DNA from: Cudoniella acicularis
Taxonomy: Eukaryota; Ascomycota; Leotiomycetes; Helotiales; Helotiaceae
Reading direction: 5' to 3'
Length of the DNA stretch: 44,977 bases
Assembly (NCBI GenBank): GCA_013054445.1
Contig: JAAMPI010000292.1
Span: 1-44,977 of the forward strand
Numbering within the stretch: position 1 is the first letter of the stretch; each line of letters opens with the position of its first letter. A program made the translations under genes and the position numbers. The notes beneath the pieces are model-generated. The model was given only the letters and a program-made list of their open reading frames with translations. It was not told the DNA's origin and ran no database searches. Positions 32,636 through 43,010 of this stretch are shown piece by piece.

Positions 32636-34738
32636 ATGCTATGCGAACGCTGCCTCTCGATAAATGTCCTTAATGACTGCCAAGAAAGGGACTTTTTCGC
32701 CAATACTTTCCATTACCACCATTTTCATGAAGTGGAACATGTAGCTACACAAGGCTGTGAGTTGTGCCAGGAAATTTGTATCAAGGCAAATGCTTTTGGA
32801 TTGCCCGCGAAAACTACGATTTATTATGATGCTGAACCTTTTGACAAGAACGACATCAACTTTAAGCTTAAAAGCGATATTTGTAGGACCCCATACGCAA
32901 TTAGATTCTACGTGCCGAGAAAATTTTTTGGGGGTAAAGACGAAAAGATCTTTGAGATCGTGTTTGATATTTATGTTGAGAGACACTGTGCTCCAGAGCT
33001 TGCGGCAATGATCTCTGACAGACGAAGGTTCCCAACCCCAGACTCAGAGGGTAGTTTCGACCTGATTCGCTCCTGGATTAGCGAATGTCTTGAGACTCAC
33101 GGAGAGTGGTGTCCATTTGGAACACAAGTTTCTTTACCAAGTAGGGTGTTGGATATTGGGGTTGAGAAACGCTCGGAAGCTATTTTCTTGAAGATCACAA
33201 CCCCACAGAGGGTTGGTACTTATGTTGCCCTCGGCCATTGTGTAAGCGAAGCTCTCTCTTATGGTTTTGCAAATACTTACTTCTGATTTGTCCAGTGGAG
33301 TTCAGGACCGCACTTCAGCCTTAAAATTTCGAACATTTTCAGGCTCCAGCAGTCTATCATACTTGATGATCTGCCAAATACTTTTCGTGACGCTATACTC
33401 GTCGCAAGGAGACTTGGCTTTCGATTCTTCTGGATTGATTCTTTATGCATCATACAAGATAGTCACGACGATTGGGTCCGAGAGACGGCGCCGATGCATT
33501 TATATTACAAGAACGCGGCTTTAACTATCGCAGCAGCCTCTGCTAAGGGAGATGATGAGGGCTCCCTTCATTTGGCCAGGGAAAATAATCCACCATTCGC
33601 CACAATACCAGCCATCAATCGCAACCAACTTCAAGTTATACCTGGTCTACCAATCCAAGACGGAACTCATACTACCATCCACAATATTCAACTGGGCCTC
33701 TCTGTGACCCCCAGCGTTGAACCGTTATCGAAACGCGCTTGGATGCTGCAAGAGAGTCTTCTTTCGGCACAAACCGTACATTATACAGCCACCGAACTAA
33801 GATGGGAATGCCAAAGGAAGATCAGTTCTGAATCAAAGCTAGATTGGGATAGTTATTCACAGCACATGAAGCGCGGATTTTTAACGCTCACACAACGTCT
33901 AGATCCTCATTACTCTCCGGAATCCTATATGAAGTTGCTTTTCTAGTGGTACGAAATTTTAGAAGATTACACTAAACGGTCCCTAACGGTTTCTTCCGGT
34001 AAACTTCCAGCGATCTCGGGTCTAGCCCGTGAGTTCCAACACCATACACAAGCAACATACAAGGCTGGCCTCTGGTTGGAAAACATTCATAATGCGCTAT
34101 TTTGGTCATACGGATGTTGGGGTCGGAAAACAGAAACTTACTGAGCACCATCTTGGAGCTGGGCGTCTATGGACCTCAGCAATGGCAGAGAAGACTCCCC
34201 GACGCAACGCCTTTACGCCGCTGAGGTTCTAGATAACCCGTACGGCCCTGGTCTGAAGGCCGATGTGCTGGATTGCCACGTAGTTCTCAAAGACAAAGAT
34301 CATTATGGCACTCTTGTCGGTGGACAGCTCACTCTCAGAATACTTTGGACTCCTTGGTTAGAAGAAACGCACTCGCCGCCAGTGACGATATTCTCTATCC
34401 CGCATTTTGTCATCAACTCTGACCCTGATCGAGGAATTAGTGAGCCACCCATGGTGATAGACGGAAATGCTGAATATAAGATAGTATGCAGATTTGACGA
34501 GCTGCCAGAGTCAAACGATACTTATTCCATGCCGGACTTTTATCGAGACGTCAGCCTTACTCATATCAGTTGCAACCATGCTGGATCTAGCAGCAATCAC
34601 AATGCATTGTTGCTGAAGCCTGCCAAAGAGGAGGGTAAATTTGTAAAGATCGGGGTTGCTGTGTTGCCTAAGATGATTGAGCGGGTTCACCTTCAGCATA
34701 CAGCCGGGTGGAAGATTGGAGAAGTCACCATCATTTGA
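32636..34738 (+). pseudogene. HET-domain protein gene 2, two nonsense codons
   Basis: ATG 32636; exon 1 to 33241, intron 33242-33295 (GTAAGC...TCCAG), exon 2 33296-34738; 682 codons in one frame. The N-terminus has CERC and GCELCQE Cys pairs. HET motif one is YVALGHCW with the intron exactly between Cys202 and Trp203; motif two is FFWIDSLCIIQD (247-257), then MHLYYKNAALTIAAASA, and the third block LSKRAWMLQESLLSAQTVHY. A C-terminal beta-rich part follows PSWSWAS. Two stops interrupt: TAG at 33944 (codon 419, expected Gln) and TGA at 34142 (codon 485, expected Arg), both single C-to-T changes; no indel. The HET domain itself (about 195-360) precedes the stops, so a truncated HET protein of 418 aa could still be made. 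Recently inactivated or truncated allele. Confidence 0.85.
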
Positions 34739-34997
34739 GCACTTTCGCTTAGCAGACTAGCAATATCCAAAACAATTCGTACCTGTGAAGTATTACTCCT
34801 CCTTTATATTTCGAAGTTTTTATCTGCAAATGGCTTCTATCTAAGTGAATGGGGAAGTCTTGGCGGAAGACAAGAAAAGAAGCTGTTTGAAAAAAAAATG
34901 AATTTAATAACCAATATACCTATTATATTTAAGCGAAAAGGGTGTCGGTAAACAATTCAAATTGTTCGGAATTTTTAAACAGACTTTTCACAATACC

Positions 34998-35005
34998 TAT
35001 ATAAG
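34998..35005 (+). promoter_or_regulatory. TATA box, 2EXR copy 1
   Basis: TATATAAG lies 115 bp before the start codon remnant at 35120, mirroring the spacing in copy 2 (about 116 bp), which suggests promoter and gene duplicated together. Confidence 0.5.
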
Positions 35006-35119
35006 CCTAGTCTCTATGTTTCTCACCACTACGCAAATAACCATTTCGCAGCCCGCGACCTCACCACTAAACCTGGAACAGCAACCCACTATCAACAAAT
35101 CACAACCAAGCCAGGAGCC

Positions 35120-36158
35120 ATGGCTACCACCTCGCCAGAACTAACCAGCTTTCCGGAGTTCAACGGCCTACCAATCGAGGTTTGACTTCAAGATTTAGGG
35201 TTTCGCGGCTACACAAGAAAAGCACATTCCCATCCGCCTAACCGCGGAACCCTTCCTTCCCCGTAAAAACAGAAAACACCCTGCCGACATAAGATGCACG
35301 CACGAATTCAAGTGCCGTCTCACAACACGAGGGAACTACCTAGGAGGACTCGGCGCCACCACCGAAAACAGAGAAGAGACTTTACGACTCGACCCGGATT
35401 TCATCCAATTCCGCGGCCCTAAGATCTACTTCAACGCCGACAGGAACTTTATCCATTTCGATAGGGAGGCATTGCATTCGCTATGGCTGTTGACGCATTG
35501 TACTTGGGACAACGTCTACTTCAATCCCGAGGGATATAATGCACAGAACCAGCACAGATTGATCGGCTTCGATACAATTAAGGAAATATCACTTTCGCGG
35601 GCATTAAACCATAGGTCTTACGGCCTCGACAACCTCGTCAACAACGGGCGCAGCAGCCGCCCAGATTACTGGGATCAAGTCAATCCTGTCAGCACAACAT
35701 TAAACGACGGGCTTTATCACGGTCCATTATACAATGTTGAAATCATTGTAGGCATTTATATGTCCAATGCAATGTTGGATAATAGAACCTACAGGGACTT
35801 CTGGGGCGAGAAATTCTTACTATTGTTGCTCTATGAGGGTATGGCTATCCCGCAGCAACTGGAAATTTTTTATGGCTATGTGGCCGCATTCATGGACTGG
35901 AATGTGTTCTATGGCATTGATCCGCCGCAGAACGCGCCGAATATGTTTGATAGGGTTGAAGCTTTGCTTGTTGAGCCTGACTTGGCTGACCCGCAGATGG
36001 AGGTGGAGGGGAGAGCCTTGGAATCGCTGAGGAGAAGCTTCACGAGAAGGGGAAGCGCGCTGAGACGTTGGCTTCCTTATATCCGTTATGGGTTGAAGCT
36101 TGCTGTACTTGAAATGGTTCTATTCGCGATAGCTGTTCGTTTTTTGATGAAAGTCTGA
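35120..36158 (+). pseudogene. 2EXR-domain protein gene, copy 1, N-terminus broken
   Basis: Starts MATTSPELTSFPEFNGLPIEV, then TGA at 35183 where copy 2 has Arg (CGA to TGA). An extra base and a TAG for the conserved Trp of the IIWGF motif follow within about 15 bp. Correcting these gives GFAATQEKHIPIRL..., FIQFRGPKIYF, FIHFDREALHSLW, matching copy 2 in order, so this is a tandem paralogue. From about 35205 the frame is open to TGA at 36158. Unlike copy 2 it ends in a hydrophobic segment (LAVLEMVLFAIAVRFLMKV), a possible C-terminal membrane anchor. The 2EXR domain is an F-box-like fungal module of unknown function. The lesion stretch looks like a 19-nt GT...AG unit whose removal restores the frame, but that is far below known intron sizes. 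Confidence 0.75.
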
Positions 36159-36823
36159 GAAATATCGTCGCGAGAGTGGCGCTTAATTGTACATCAATTG
36201 TCATGTGAATAGCAGGCTAGCAGTAGGCTAGCCTTATTCAGACTAGTCTTGTGCTAATGCAGCGGCTTATAAGCCCTGCTTTCTTCTGTAATTAGCTTTT
36301 TATCCTCCAGTGATACACACATTCAGACCACACAGCTAGCATCCCATAATACAGACATAAGAAATAAAAGAGTTTATCTTACTCTAGAAATAATTTAATT
36401 AGATTCCCCGTATTAAGTCGCTATACGTTTGTGATTTCGAGTAAAATACAAGACATATCGTTTAAATATTAATTTCAATTTCGAAACTCAGCAAAAATAC
36501 ACAAATTGATGTTTAGATTAAGCTCTGTTGAATTAAGGGGCAAATATTGCTGTCGTTGCGTTGTGTGGTGTTTTAAGTAAGTTTCTTGGGCTAGTTATAG
36601 GCTTTTGTCGCTAAATTATAGCGAGGGCTACGCTGAACTTCAGTGGTGTTTCCGCCGAAATTTAGCGAATCCTTGATTCCTTTGTCCTTATTCTACATTA
36701 AACTCTATGTTTTTCACAGTGAACAAAGACGCTAACTATTAGACAAGGAAGGAACAAAACAATACCGCTGTTTTATCAATTAGGTTATTGTTCTAACCTT
36801 ACAAATAGACCGTTCCGAATGTC
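36159..36823. other. Intergenic between the 2EXR copies
   Basis: AT-rich, with a short CTAGC-rich palindromic patch near 36213-36232. No gene seen. Confidence 0.5.
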
Positions 36824-36831
36824 TATATAAT
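36824..36831 (+). promoter_or_regulatory. TATA box, 2EXR copy 2
   Basis: TATATAAT lies about 116 bp upstream of the ATG at 36947, followed by a pyrimidine/A-rich leader typical of fungal promoters. Confidence 0.5.
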
Positions 36832-36946
36832 CACCTTCCTAATATTAGGAATTCTCACCATTAGACACATTATCCTTACACTTATCAACATCTCAATACT
36901 CTACAGCAAAACAAACACCTTAAACCAGCGCACCCAAATCAGCATA

Positions 36947-38110
36947 ATGGCTTCTACATCGACAGCCCTGAGCCCCCCGACAAGCTTTCCAAGGTTCAGG
37001 GAGCTACCAACCGAGCTCCGACATATAATCTGGGGCTTTGCCGCTACACAAGAAGAACATGTCCCAGTCAAAATGATAGCAGAGCCATTCTTGGTCCCAA
37101 ATAGCCTCAAGAAGCGTAAAAGCTCCCTCTGGCATCCCGATCGCCAATTCGAATATAAATTCCAACACCAATTCAAGTTCCGCCTCACTACAGAGGGAAA
37201 TCCCTTCCCAGGACTGGGAGTCAATGTTGAGAGCCGCGCATGCACATTAGCTCTCCTCGAAAATTTCGAATATATCCAATTCCGAGGACCGAAAATCTAC
37301 TTTGATCCCGAGAAACAGTATATTCATTTTGATCGGGAATCGCTGCACTCTCTCTATCTATACGCTCACAGCAGTGAAAAAGGCCGCTATTGGCACTTCT
37401 TTGGAGACGAATCTGGAAGTGCAAATATCTCTAAGCTGAAAGGCTTTAATGTGATCAAGAAGATGTCCGTCTCTCGCTCTATTAACCACGCGTCGTACGC
37501 GTTGAGAGATATGGTCAGTGAAGGATGGATATATCCCCCATGGAATCCGGGTCCCCAGGGTCTTATCGGCCCTGCATGGTACGGGCCGTTGATGAATGTG
37601 GAGGAAATAATTGGGATTGACATTCCGGGCACACACCACGATAATAAAATCTACAAGCAGTTCTGGAAAGACAAGTTCAAGGCAATTACGGATCCAGATA
37701 ACGAGATGTACAAGCAGCACTGGGAAGACGTATACGGGTGGTGGCACCGTATGAATGCTGACGTGCGTGAAATGATTGGCTTAGGTATCAGAGAAAGAAG
37801 CACATTCCCAAAGAAGTTCGTAAATAACCGCCGGTATGGAAACCGGAAGACTTGGGACCAGTTTAAGGGAGAAGATCAGCCGATGCTGAGGTCGATGAAG
37901 TATGCAGCTGATGTTGGGCTCGTCAGATTGAATAGTTTGCTTGTTAGTCCGGACCTGCAAGGATGGCCGTATAGCGAAACTTATGAAGAGGAAAAAGCAG
38001 AATGGCTTGCTCAAGAAGAACGCTATCGATTATGGCGGGAGGAGTCGGATGATGAATCGGATGATGAATCGGATGATGAATCGGATGATAGAACTGGCTT
38101 GTTTGATTGA
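36947..38110 (+). CDS. 2EXR-domain protein (387 aa), copy 2, intact
   Basis: Single exon with ATG 36947 and TGA 38108-38110. The 2EXR signature occupies roughly residues 14-130: FPRFRELPTELRHIIWGFAA, then FEYIQFRGPKIYFDPEKQ and IHFDRESLHSLYLYA. Conserved Pro21, Glu23, Arg25 and Trp29 fit the F-box-like 2EXR family, common in Helotiales and relatives and often expanded. The middle and C-terminal parts are Trp/Tyr/Asp-rich without a known domain. The tail is acidic with DDES repeats encoded by a 12-bp tandem repeat; there is no membrane segment, unlike copy 1. Cytosolic or nuclear placement is inferred from absence of signals. Function unknown; a role in protein-protein contact is possible by analogy with F-boxes. 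Confidence 0.85.
   Translation: MASTSTALSPPTSFPRFRELPTELRHIIWGFAATQEEHVPVKMIAEPFLVPNSLKKRKSSLWHPDRQFEYKFQHQFKFRLTTEGNPFPGLGVNVESRACTLALLENFEYIQFRGPKIYFDPEKQYIHFDRESLHSLYLYAHSSEKGRYWHFFGDESGSANISKLKGFNVIKKMSVSRSINHASYALRDMVSEGWIYPPWNPGPQGLIGPAWYGPLMNVEEIIGIDIPGTHHDNKIYKQFWKDKFKAITDPDNEMYKQHWEDVYGWWHRMNADVREMIGLGIRERSTFPKKFVNNRRYGNRKTWDQFKGEDQPMLRSMKYAADVGLVRLNSLLVSPDLQGWPYSETYEEEKAEWLAQEERYRLWREESDDESDDESDDESDDRTGLFD
38046..38092 (+). repeat. GGATGATGAATC coding tandem repeat
   Basis: Three full and one partial 12-bp units encode (Asp-Asp-Glu-Ser) repeats at the C-terminus of the 2EXR protein. Identical nucleotide units point to slippage, so copy number is likely variable. Confidence 0.85.
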
Positions 38111-39135
38111 GCTTTAGATGAAGCATTCTTTTCTTCTTGTGCCAAAAAGGGCAGGCTGCAAGCTTTAAGCTAAAACCGCTGCGGCTCTTTGAGTAGAAAG
38201 GTGGTTTTCTAAGAGATGTTGAGACTTGGTTTCATAAGATTACTATAAATTAGGAAAAAACAAGTTTGACTGCTCCTTCTCCTTGCCTCTACTTATGATA
38301 GATTTTTTAATAAAAAACCGAATAGTCACTTAGATACTTTTAAGTGTTTAGAGTGATATCGTGAAATATGACCAATAGTGTACTGTACACGCCCCTATAA
38401 ATTAGCGAGAAACAGCGCAGAGGTATCGCATCTGCCTTCTCTAACAATGACCTGTAATTGTTCCTACATTACTAGTATAACTGAAATTATTCCTTATGAA
38501 TCACTATGTAAACTGTGTTTTTGCGTGTCTTTTCCCCTTTTTTCCACTCGCCTCAAGATCCCTCGATTTCACTGCCTCTAATTTCAGCTCAACGTTCGTG
38601 CGCCACTACAGTGTATCTCTCCAAAAGATTAGCGCAATAACCCCACAACAACGGCACCGTTCCTGATCTATAGCGTACCGTTACAGCGCACCCCAGCGTG
38701 CTACAGCGAAATGCACTTCCTACGGCATCACACTTCCCACAATAGCGTGTACATTTAATTCCGTTTAAAGATGTTCATATTTCTTTTCCCCAAAGAAAAT
38801 GAATAAAGAACAAACGCAAGCTTATAATATTTTGTGCCCGTAGATGCGCGAAATAGGAAATTAACTTAAGACTCAGTGTCATTAAGCTTTATTATAATTG
38901 TTTATTATAATTTATGGTGTGTTCGAACACGAAAGCCAGTGATATCAAATAGCTAGCATACCTAGGTAGTTGCATGACCCCGCGGGCAATGACGTCAGAT
39001 CCCTGTAACTAATAATAACCCGTTGTGCAACGCGACTTCCACACACAGACGACCAAAAAGCGACGCAGTGTGCACGCAGGACCCTTCTACAGTCCCTAGC
39101 GGAAGTCTATATCGACGGTACCTTTCGCCCTTCTC
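38111..39135. other. Intergenic upstream of the histidine kinase
   Basis: About 1 kb without a supported gene. GC-skewed patches lie near 38640-38720 (several AGCG motifs). The proximal 100 bp contains no clear TATA box. Confidence 0.5.
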
Positions 39136-41127
39136 ATGGCATCGGTACCAGTGCTTTCAGGCGCAGACCCTGACTGTGCGGTACAAATCACCGCCCTCAC
39201 GTCCATCCCAACCGTGGTCCTCGACTCGCACCTCAACATCCTCCAGGTGTCTCAGAGCTACCTCAGCCTTAACAACCTCGCCCGTGAAGACTGCAATGGT
39301 GTCGGCATATATGATCTCGTCAATGCAAAAGGCCTTGTGCCTGGGGAGGCATCCATTCGAGGCACCATTGATGCTGTGCTGGCCACAAAGAATGTTTCCA
39401 AGAGGGTCAATAACGACGGCGCAGACACGGCCAATTGGACGCTTCGCGCGGTGCCCATCTTCCAAGACAACAATCTCCTCTACGTGCAACTAGAAGTCCA
39501 GAGAACGGTCGGGGAGCACCAATGGCGGCAAGCAATCAGCGATCAACTCGATACGAATGATACCTACCGAATCCTCGTCCAGACGGTCAAAGACTACGCT
39601 ATATTCATGCTGGATACGGAGGGAAACGTCAAAACGTGGAATGCAGGCGCGGCGCTGCTAAAAGGGTACGCCCAGGACGAAATCATCGGGCGGCACTTCT
39701 CGACCTTCTACGGGCAAGACGACAAAGATGCAAAAAAGCCAGCGAAAGAATTGGAGATTGCTGTGCGGGAAGGAAAAGTCGAAGATGAATCATGGCGTTA
39801 TAGAAAAGACGGGTCACGCTTCTGGGCAAATGTCATCATTACATCGGTGTACAGAGATGGCGTTCACATCGGCTTCAGCAAGGTTACACGCGACTTGACA
39901 GAGCGAAAGGCCGCAGAGTCCAATGTGATTGCCGCTTATGAAGAAGCTGCCAAGCTCAAGTCAGCCTTTCTTGCCAACATGAGCCACGAGATTCGAACTC
40001 CTATGCATGGAATGCTCTCTGCCTTATCGCTAATGATGGATTCGCCCTTAACCCCGGACCAACGAGAACTTGGGGGGATCATGGAAGAATCGGGGGCTGT
40101 TCTGCTGCAGGTGATAAATGATATCTTGGATTATTCAAAGCTCGCCTCTGGGTCATTCTCAGTCAACTCCAACATCATCAGAATTCCGGAAATCATCACT
40201 TCTATCGTTCGAAATGTTCAAACCACTGTAAAACCCGGTATTCTGTTCGAAGCTACACTGGACCCTAACCTGCCGGCGGCGGTTCGGGGCGATCCGCTCC
40301 GATTCCGCCAGACGGTTCATAACCTTGTATCAAATGCCGCAAAGTTCACAGAATCGGGATCGGTCAAACTTCACATATCACTCGTGGATCAGGACGATAA
40401 TTCATACACGATTCGAACGGAAGTATCCGATACCGGCATTGGGGTACCTGAGGCTTCCATCGGATCATTATTCACGCCGTTCACACAATTCGATGTGTCA
40501 GCCACGAAGCGGTATAAAGGCACCGGACTCGGCCTCTCAATTAGCAAAAGCTTGGCAGAATTGATGGGTGGCGCAATCGGATTTCATCCCAATCCCTTGG
40601 GCCAAGGAAGCGTCTTTTGGTTCACGGTAAAGGTTGAAAGAGTGCTGGAATCCCCAAAGACCACTGAAATCAATGGTCTGGAAAAAGATCTAGCAATTGC
40701 CACAATACAACCAGTCGTCAGTCCACTTGAACCACTTTCAGTCCTCACCAATATCGCCGACGGAAAGCGACTCCTCCTCACGGAAGATAACCTCATCAAT
40801 CGAACCGTGATGCTCAAATTACTCAATCATTTCGGATTCACCAATATCGATACCGCGAGCGATGGCGCAGAGGCAGTACAGCTTATGAAAGAGGCTGGTG
40901 TTATATACGATCTCGTTTTGATGGATATCAGCATGCCGGTAATGGATGGTATCATGGCGACGATTGAGATTCGAAAGGCGGGGCTGCGAGTACCGATTAT
41001 AGCTATGACGGCAAACGCCCTGAAGGGGGATGTGGATAAGTATTTGGCAAACGGGATGAATGATTACGTTTCGAAACCTGTTAATCGCCAATTGCTGATG
41101 GAAGTGTTGTTGAAATGGCTGGTTTGA
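39136..41127 (+). CDS. PAS-containing hybrid histidine kinase (663 aa)
   Basis: Intronless. A PAS-like region lies at about 22-125 and a clearer PAS/PAC at about 143-258 (YAIFMLDTEGNVKTWN, then SWRYRKDGSRFWANVI). HisKA: NMSHEIRTPMHGM with phospho-acceptor His284. HATPase: N box HNLVSNAAKF (395-404), G1 DTGIG (432-436), F box FTPFTQFD (446-453), G2 GTGLGLSI (462-469). Receiver domain about 545-662: acidic pair Glu550/Asp551, phospho-acceptor Asp597 in LMDISMPVMDG, and Lys647 in SKP. All residues needed for a phosphorelay to an HPt protein are present. No membrane segment, so soluble and likely cytosolic. PAS-HK-REC order and length resemble Aspergillus TcsA/Fos-1 (tentative). The signal sensed cannot be read. 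It is the best-preserved core regulator here. Confidence 0.93.
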   Translation: MASVPVLSGADPDCAVQITALTSIPTVVLDSHLNILQVSQSYLSLNNLAREDCNGVGIYDLVNAKGLVPGEASIRGTIDAVLATKNVSKRVNNDGADTANWTLRAVPIFQDNNLLYVQLEVQRTVGEHQWRQAISDQLDTNDTYRILVQTVKDYAIFMLDTEGNVKTWNAGAALLKGYAQDEIIGRHFSTFYGQDDKDAKKPAKELEIAVREGKVEDESWRYRKDGSRFWANVIITSVYRDGVHIGFSKVTRDLTERKAAESNVIAAYEEAAKLKSAFLANMSHEIRTPMHGMLSALSLMMDSPLTPDQRELGGIMEESGAVLLQVINDILDYSKLASGSFSVNSNIIRIPEIITSIVRNVQTTVKPGILFEATLDPNLPAAVRGDPLRFRQTVHNLVSNAAKFTESGSVKLHISLVDQDDNSYTIRTEVSDTGIGVPEASIGSLFTPFTQFDVSATKRYKGTGLGLSISKSLAELMGGAIGFHPNPLGQGSVFWFTVKVERVLESPKTTEINGLEKDLAIATIQPVVSPLEPLSVLTNIADGKRLLLTEDNLINRTVMLKLLNHFGFTNIDTASDGAEAVQLMKEAGVIYDLVLMDISMPVMDGIMATIEIRKAGLRVPIIAMTANALKGDVDKYLANGMNDYVSKPVNRQLLMEVLLKWLV

Positions 41128-42040
41128 AACCTCGAGTTGCAGATGTTGGGTTCTTTCGCGACAAGGATATTTGGGTGTTTTGAGGAGTTGAAAATACGGA
41201 GTACGAACTGGGATGCGTGCATGGAATGGGAAAATAATAAAAGCGAGGAATTGGTTGCTTTGTGGGGAGTTGACATGCAATAGCGGGCGAAATATAGCGT
41301 TTCGAAATGGGATATACCAATTAGCGTTACAGAGTACATGAGGGGAGTATTATATACATTCAAGGAGATAGATTTGCATATCTGCTGTAAAGGTAGAAGG
41401 AAACACAAAGAGTTTTTTTATAATAAATAAAATGAAATACATTAATTAATGACTTTGCTGTTTATTCAGAATTCAGAAGGTTGAGCTCTGAAATAAGTAC
41501 AGTACAAATCGCGGCTCAGATTAGTGTTCGGATCGGATGAACTCAAAATTCCAAAGCGGGAGCGGGTCATCAGCCGCAGGGGGTCTCGCAATATTCTGCC
41601 GAATCCGGCTTAGTGGTCGCAGCTGCATTGGCCCCCTTGCTCCTGCGAACGCCTCATCTCACCCCAGCACGGTTCCACCAACAAGCAACCAGCAACCTTT
41701 GATATTTCAGGCAAGATTGTTTTCTCTTTATTGGTTGAAGAGAATGATTGAGGACGAAAGAAGGATTTGTATGCGATTTTCGAAAAGTGCGAGAGAGAGG
41801 TGGGAATGAGTGAGTGAGTGAGTGGATGGGGTGGAGGAATGGGGAGCCGAAAGCCACGGAAAGATAGCCCCTATTTGGGGGGAGGGGGGAGTTTACTTTG
41901 ATGGCTTTCTTGGGTGTGTTCTTTTATGGATTCGTTGTACTTGGAAAATTCAAGTTCTTTCTTGTTTGTGTTTTTTTAAGTATATATTTATTTTCATTTA
42001 AATCACTTGATAGACTTTTCTTCGTCCGGTGCGCTAATGG
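41128..42040. other. Intergenic, nothing recognised
   Basis: 3' flank of the histidine kinase, with TGAG repeats near 41808-41822 and a G-rich run near 41877-41890. No supported gene. Confidence 0.5.
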
Positions 42041-42055
42041 CCGTCGAAATACGCC

Positions 42056-42063
42056 TATAAAGA
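42056..42063 (+). promoter_or_regulatory. TATA box with CT-rich leader, target unclear
   Basis: TATAAAGA is followed by about 60 bp of CT-rich sequence, the usual look of a fungal core promoter. Downstream are only short frames, so a transcript is likely but its coding capacity is uncertain. Confidence 0.35.
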
Positions 42064-42291
42064 GTAGTATTCACTTGTCAAGCTTTCTTTTTTCTTTCGG
42101 GAAGTCTTTCTTCCTACTCTTCCCCTCCCTCAACTACGATTCTATAACAAATCTCAACCTCTCAATAGTCAACTGGGCCCGCTCGACTACACTATTCGGA
42201 TATCCACCAATAATTCCTTTATAGGAATCACTTTCGCTTCCAGTCGTGTTCGACCTCTTCGATCCAACCCGGCGAGAGACTTGGAGGGAGG

Positions 42292-42522
42292 ATGGTGGCA
42301 GTCAGAAAACTTCGCAACACTTCTCAACCACGATATATATGCCTACGGCCTCGCATGCAAGCACACGAAGACAGTATAGAAGGCATACGACTTATTCCTC
42401 GAGGTCTCGATCCCTTTTCTTTCGAACACTCGACCATTCTTCGAGGACTTTCACAACGAGTCAACACTTCAATTCATTGGTTGGAAATATCCCTGTGGCG
42501 GCTTGAATTTCTATGGGCCTGA
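42292..42522 (+). CDS. Possible small protein (76 aa), weak
   Basis: The first ATG after the TATA-like element at 42056 opens 76 codons (MVAVRKLRNTSQPRYI... to WRLEFLWA). The product is basic with no recognisable motif or signal peptide. A competing frame (from about 42273) is also long but has an internal TAG near 42376. It could be a short gene, a 5' exon, or a non-coding transcript. Confidence 0.2.
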   Translation: MVAVRKLRNTSQPRYICLRPRMQAHEDSIEGIRLIPRGLDPFSFEHSTILRGLSQRVNTSIHWLEISLWRLEFLWA

Positions 42523-43010
42523 AAGCTATCAAGGAAGGGAATTCTCTATACAATCATCAGTCGTCGAATTCACAATTAATAGACTTCAAAGGCAATCGAA
42601 AATACTCAAAGTGCACTCGACCAAAGCTCCCTGACAAGGCTCTCTCCAATACCAAGCAACAATTATACAACAATTGCAGATATGACTATGTACAAGACCA
42701 GTAAGATGTTATCTGACGCGGCGCGAAAATATCAATGTCCAAAAACCCTTTGTTGGAATCTGTCTGCCTTGCACGTTTTCCATGGCACACGCAACTCTCC
42801 AATTGAGTGGGTACAGGCGGGGCGGACCCCCCTGGACATGGCTTACAAGGATACGCGGGACGCGAGCTTCCCCTCCAACCTTAAATGCTCAGCCTTTCCC
42901 ATCGTCGCAATTTTTGCACTCTTCTCCCTCTCCTTCATTCATCCTCAGACATAACACATATTCCCATTTATTTCAACGAAAAGGCGCAACAAATTGCAAT
43001 TCGGGAAAAG

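Noticed and set aside
41897..42224. 108-codon plus-strand frame
   Set aside because: Phe/Ser-rich, arises from T-rich DNA around a TATA box; non-coding leader is likelier.
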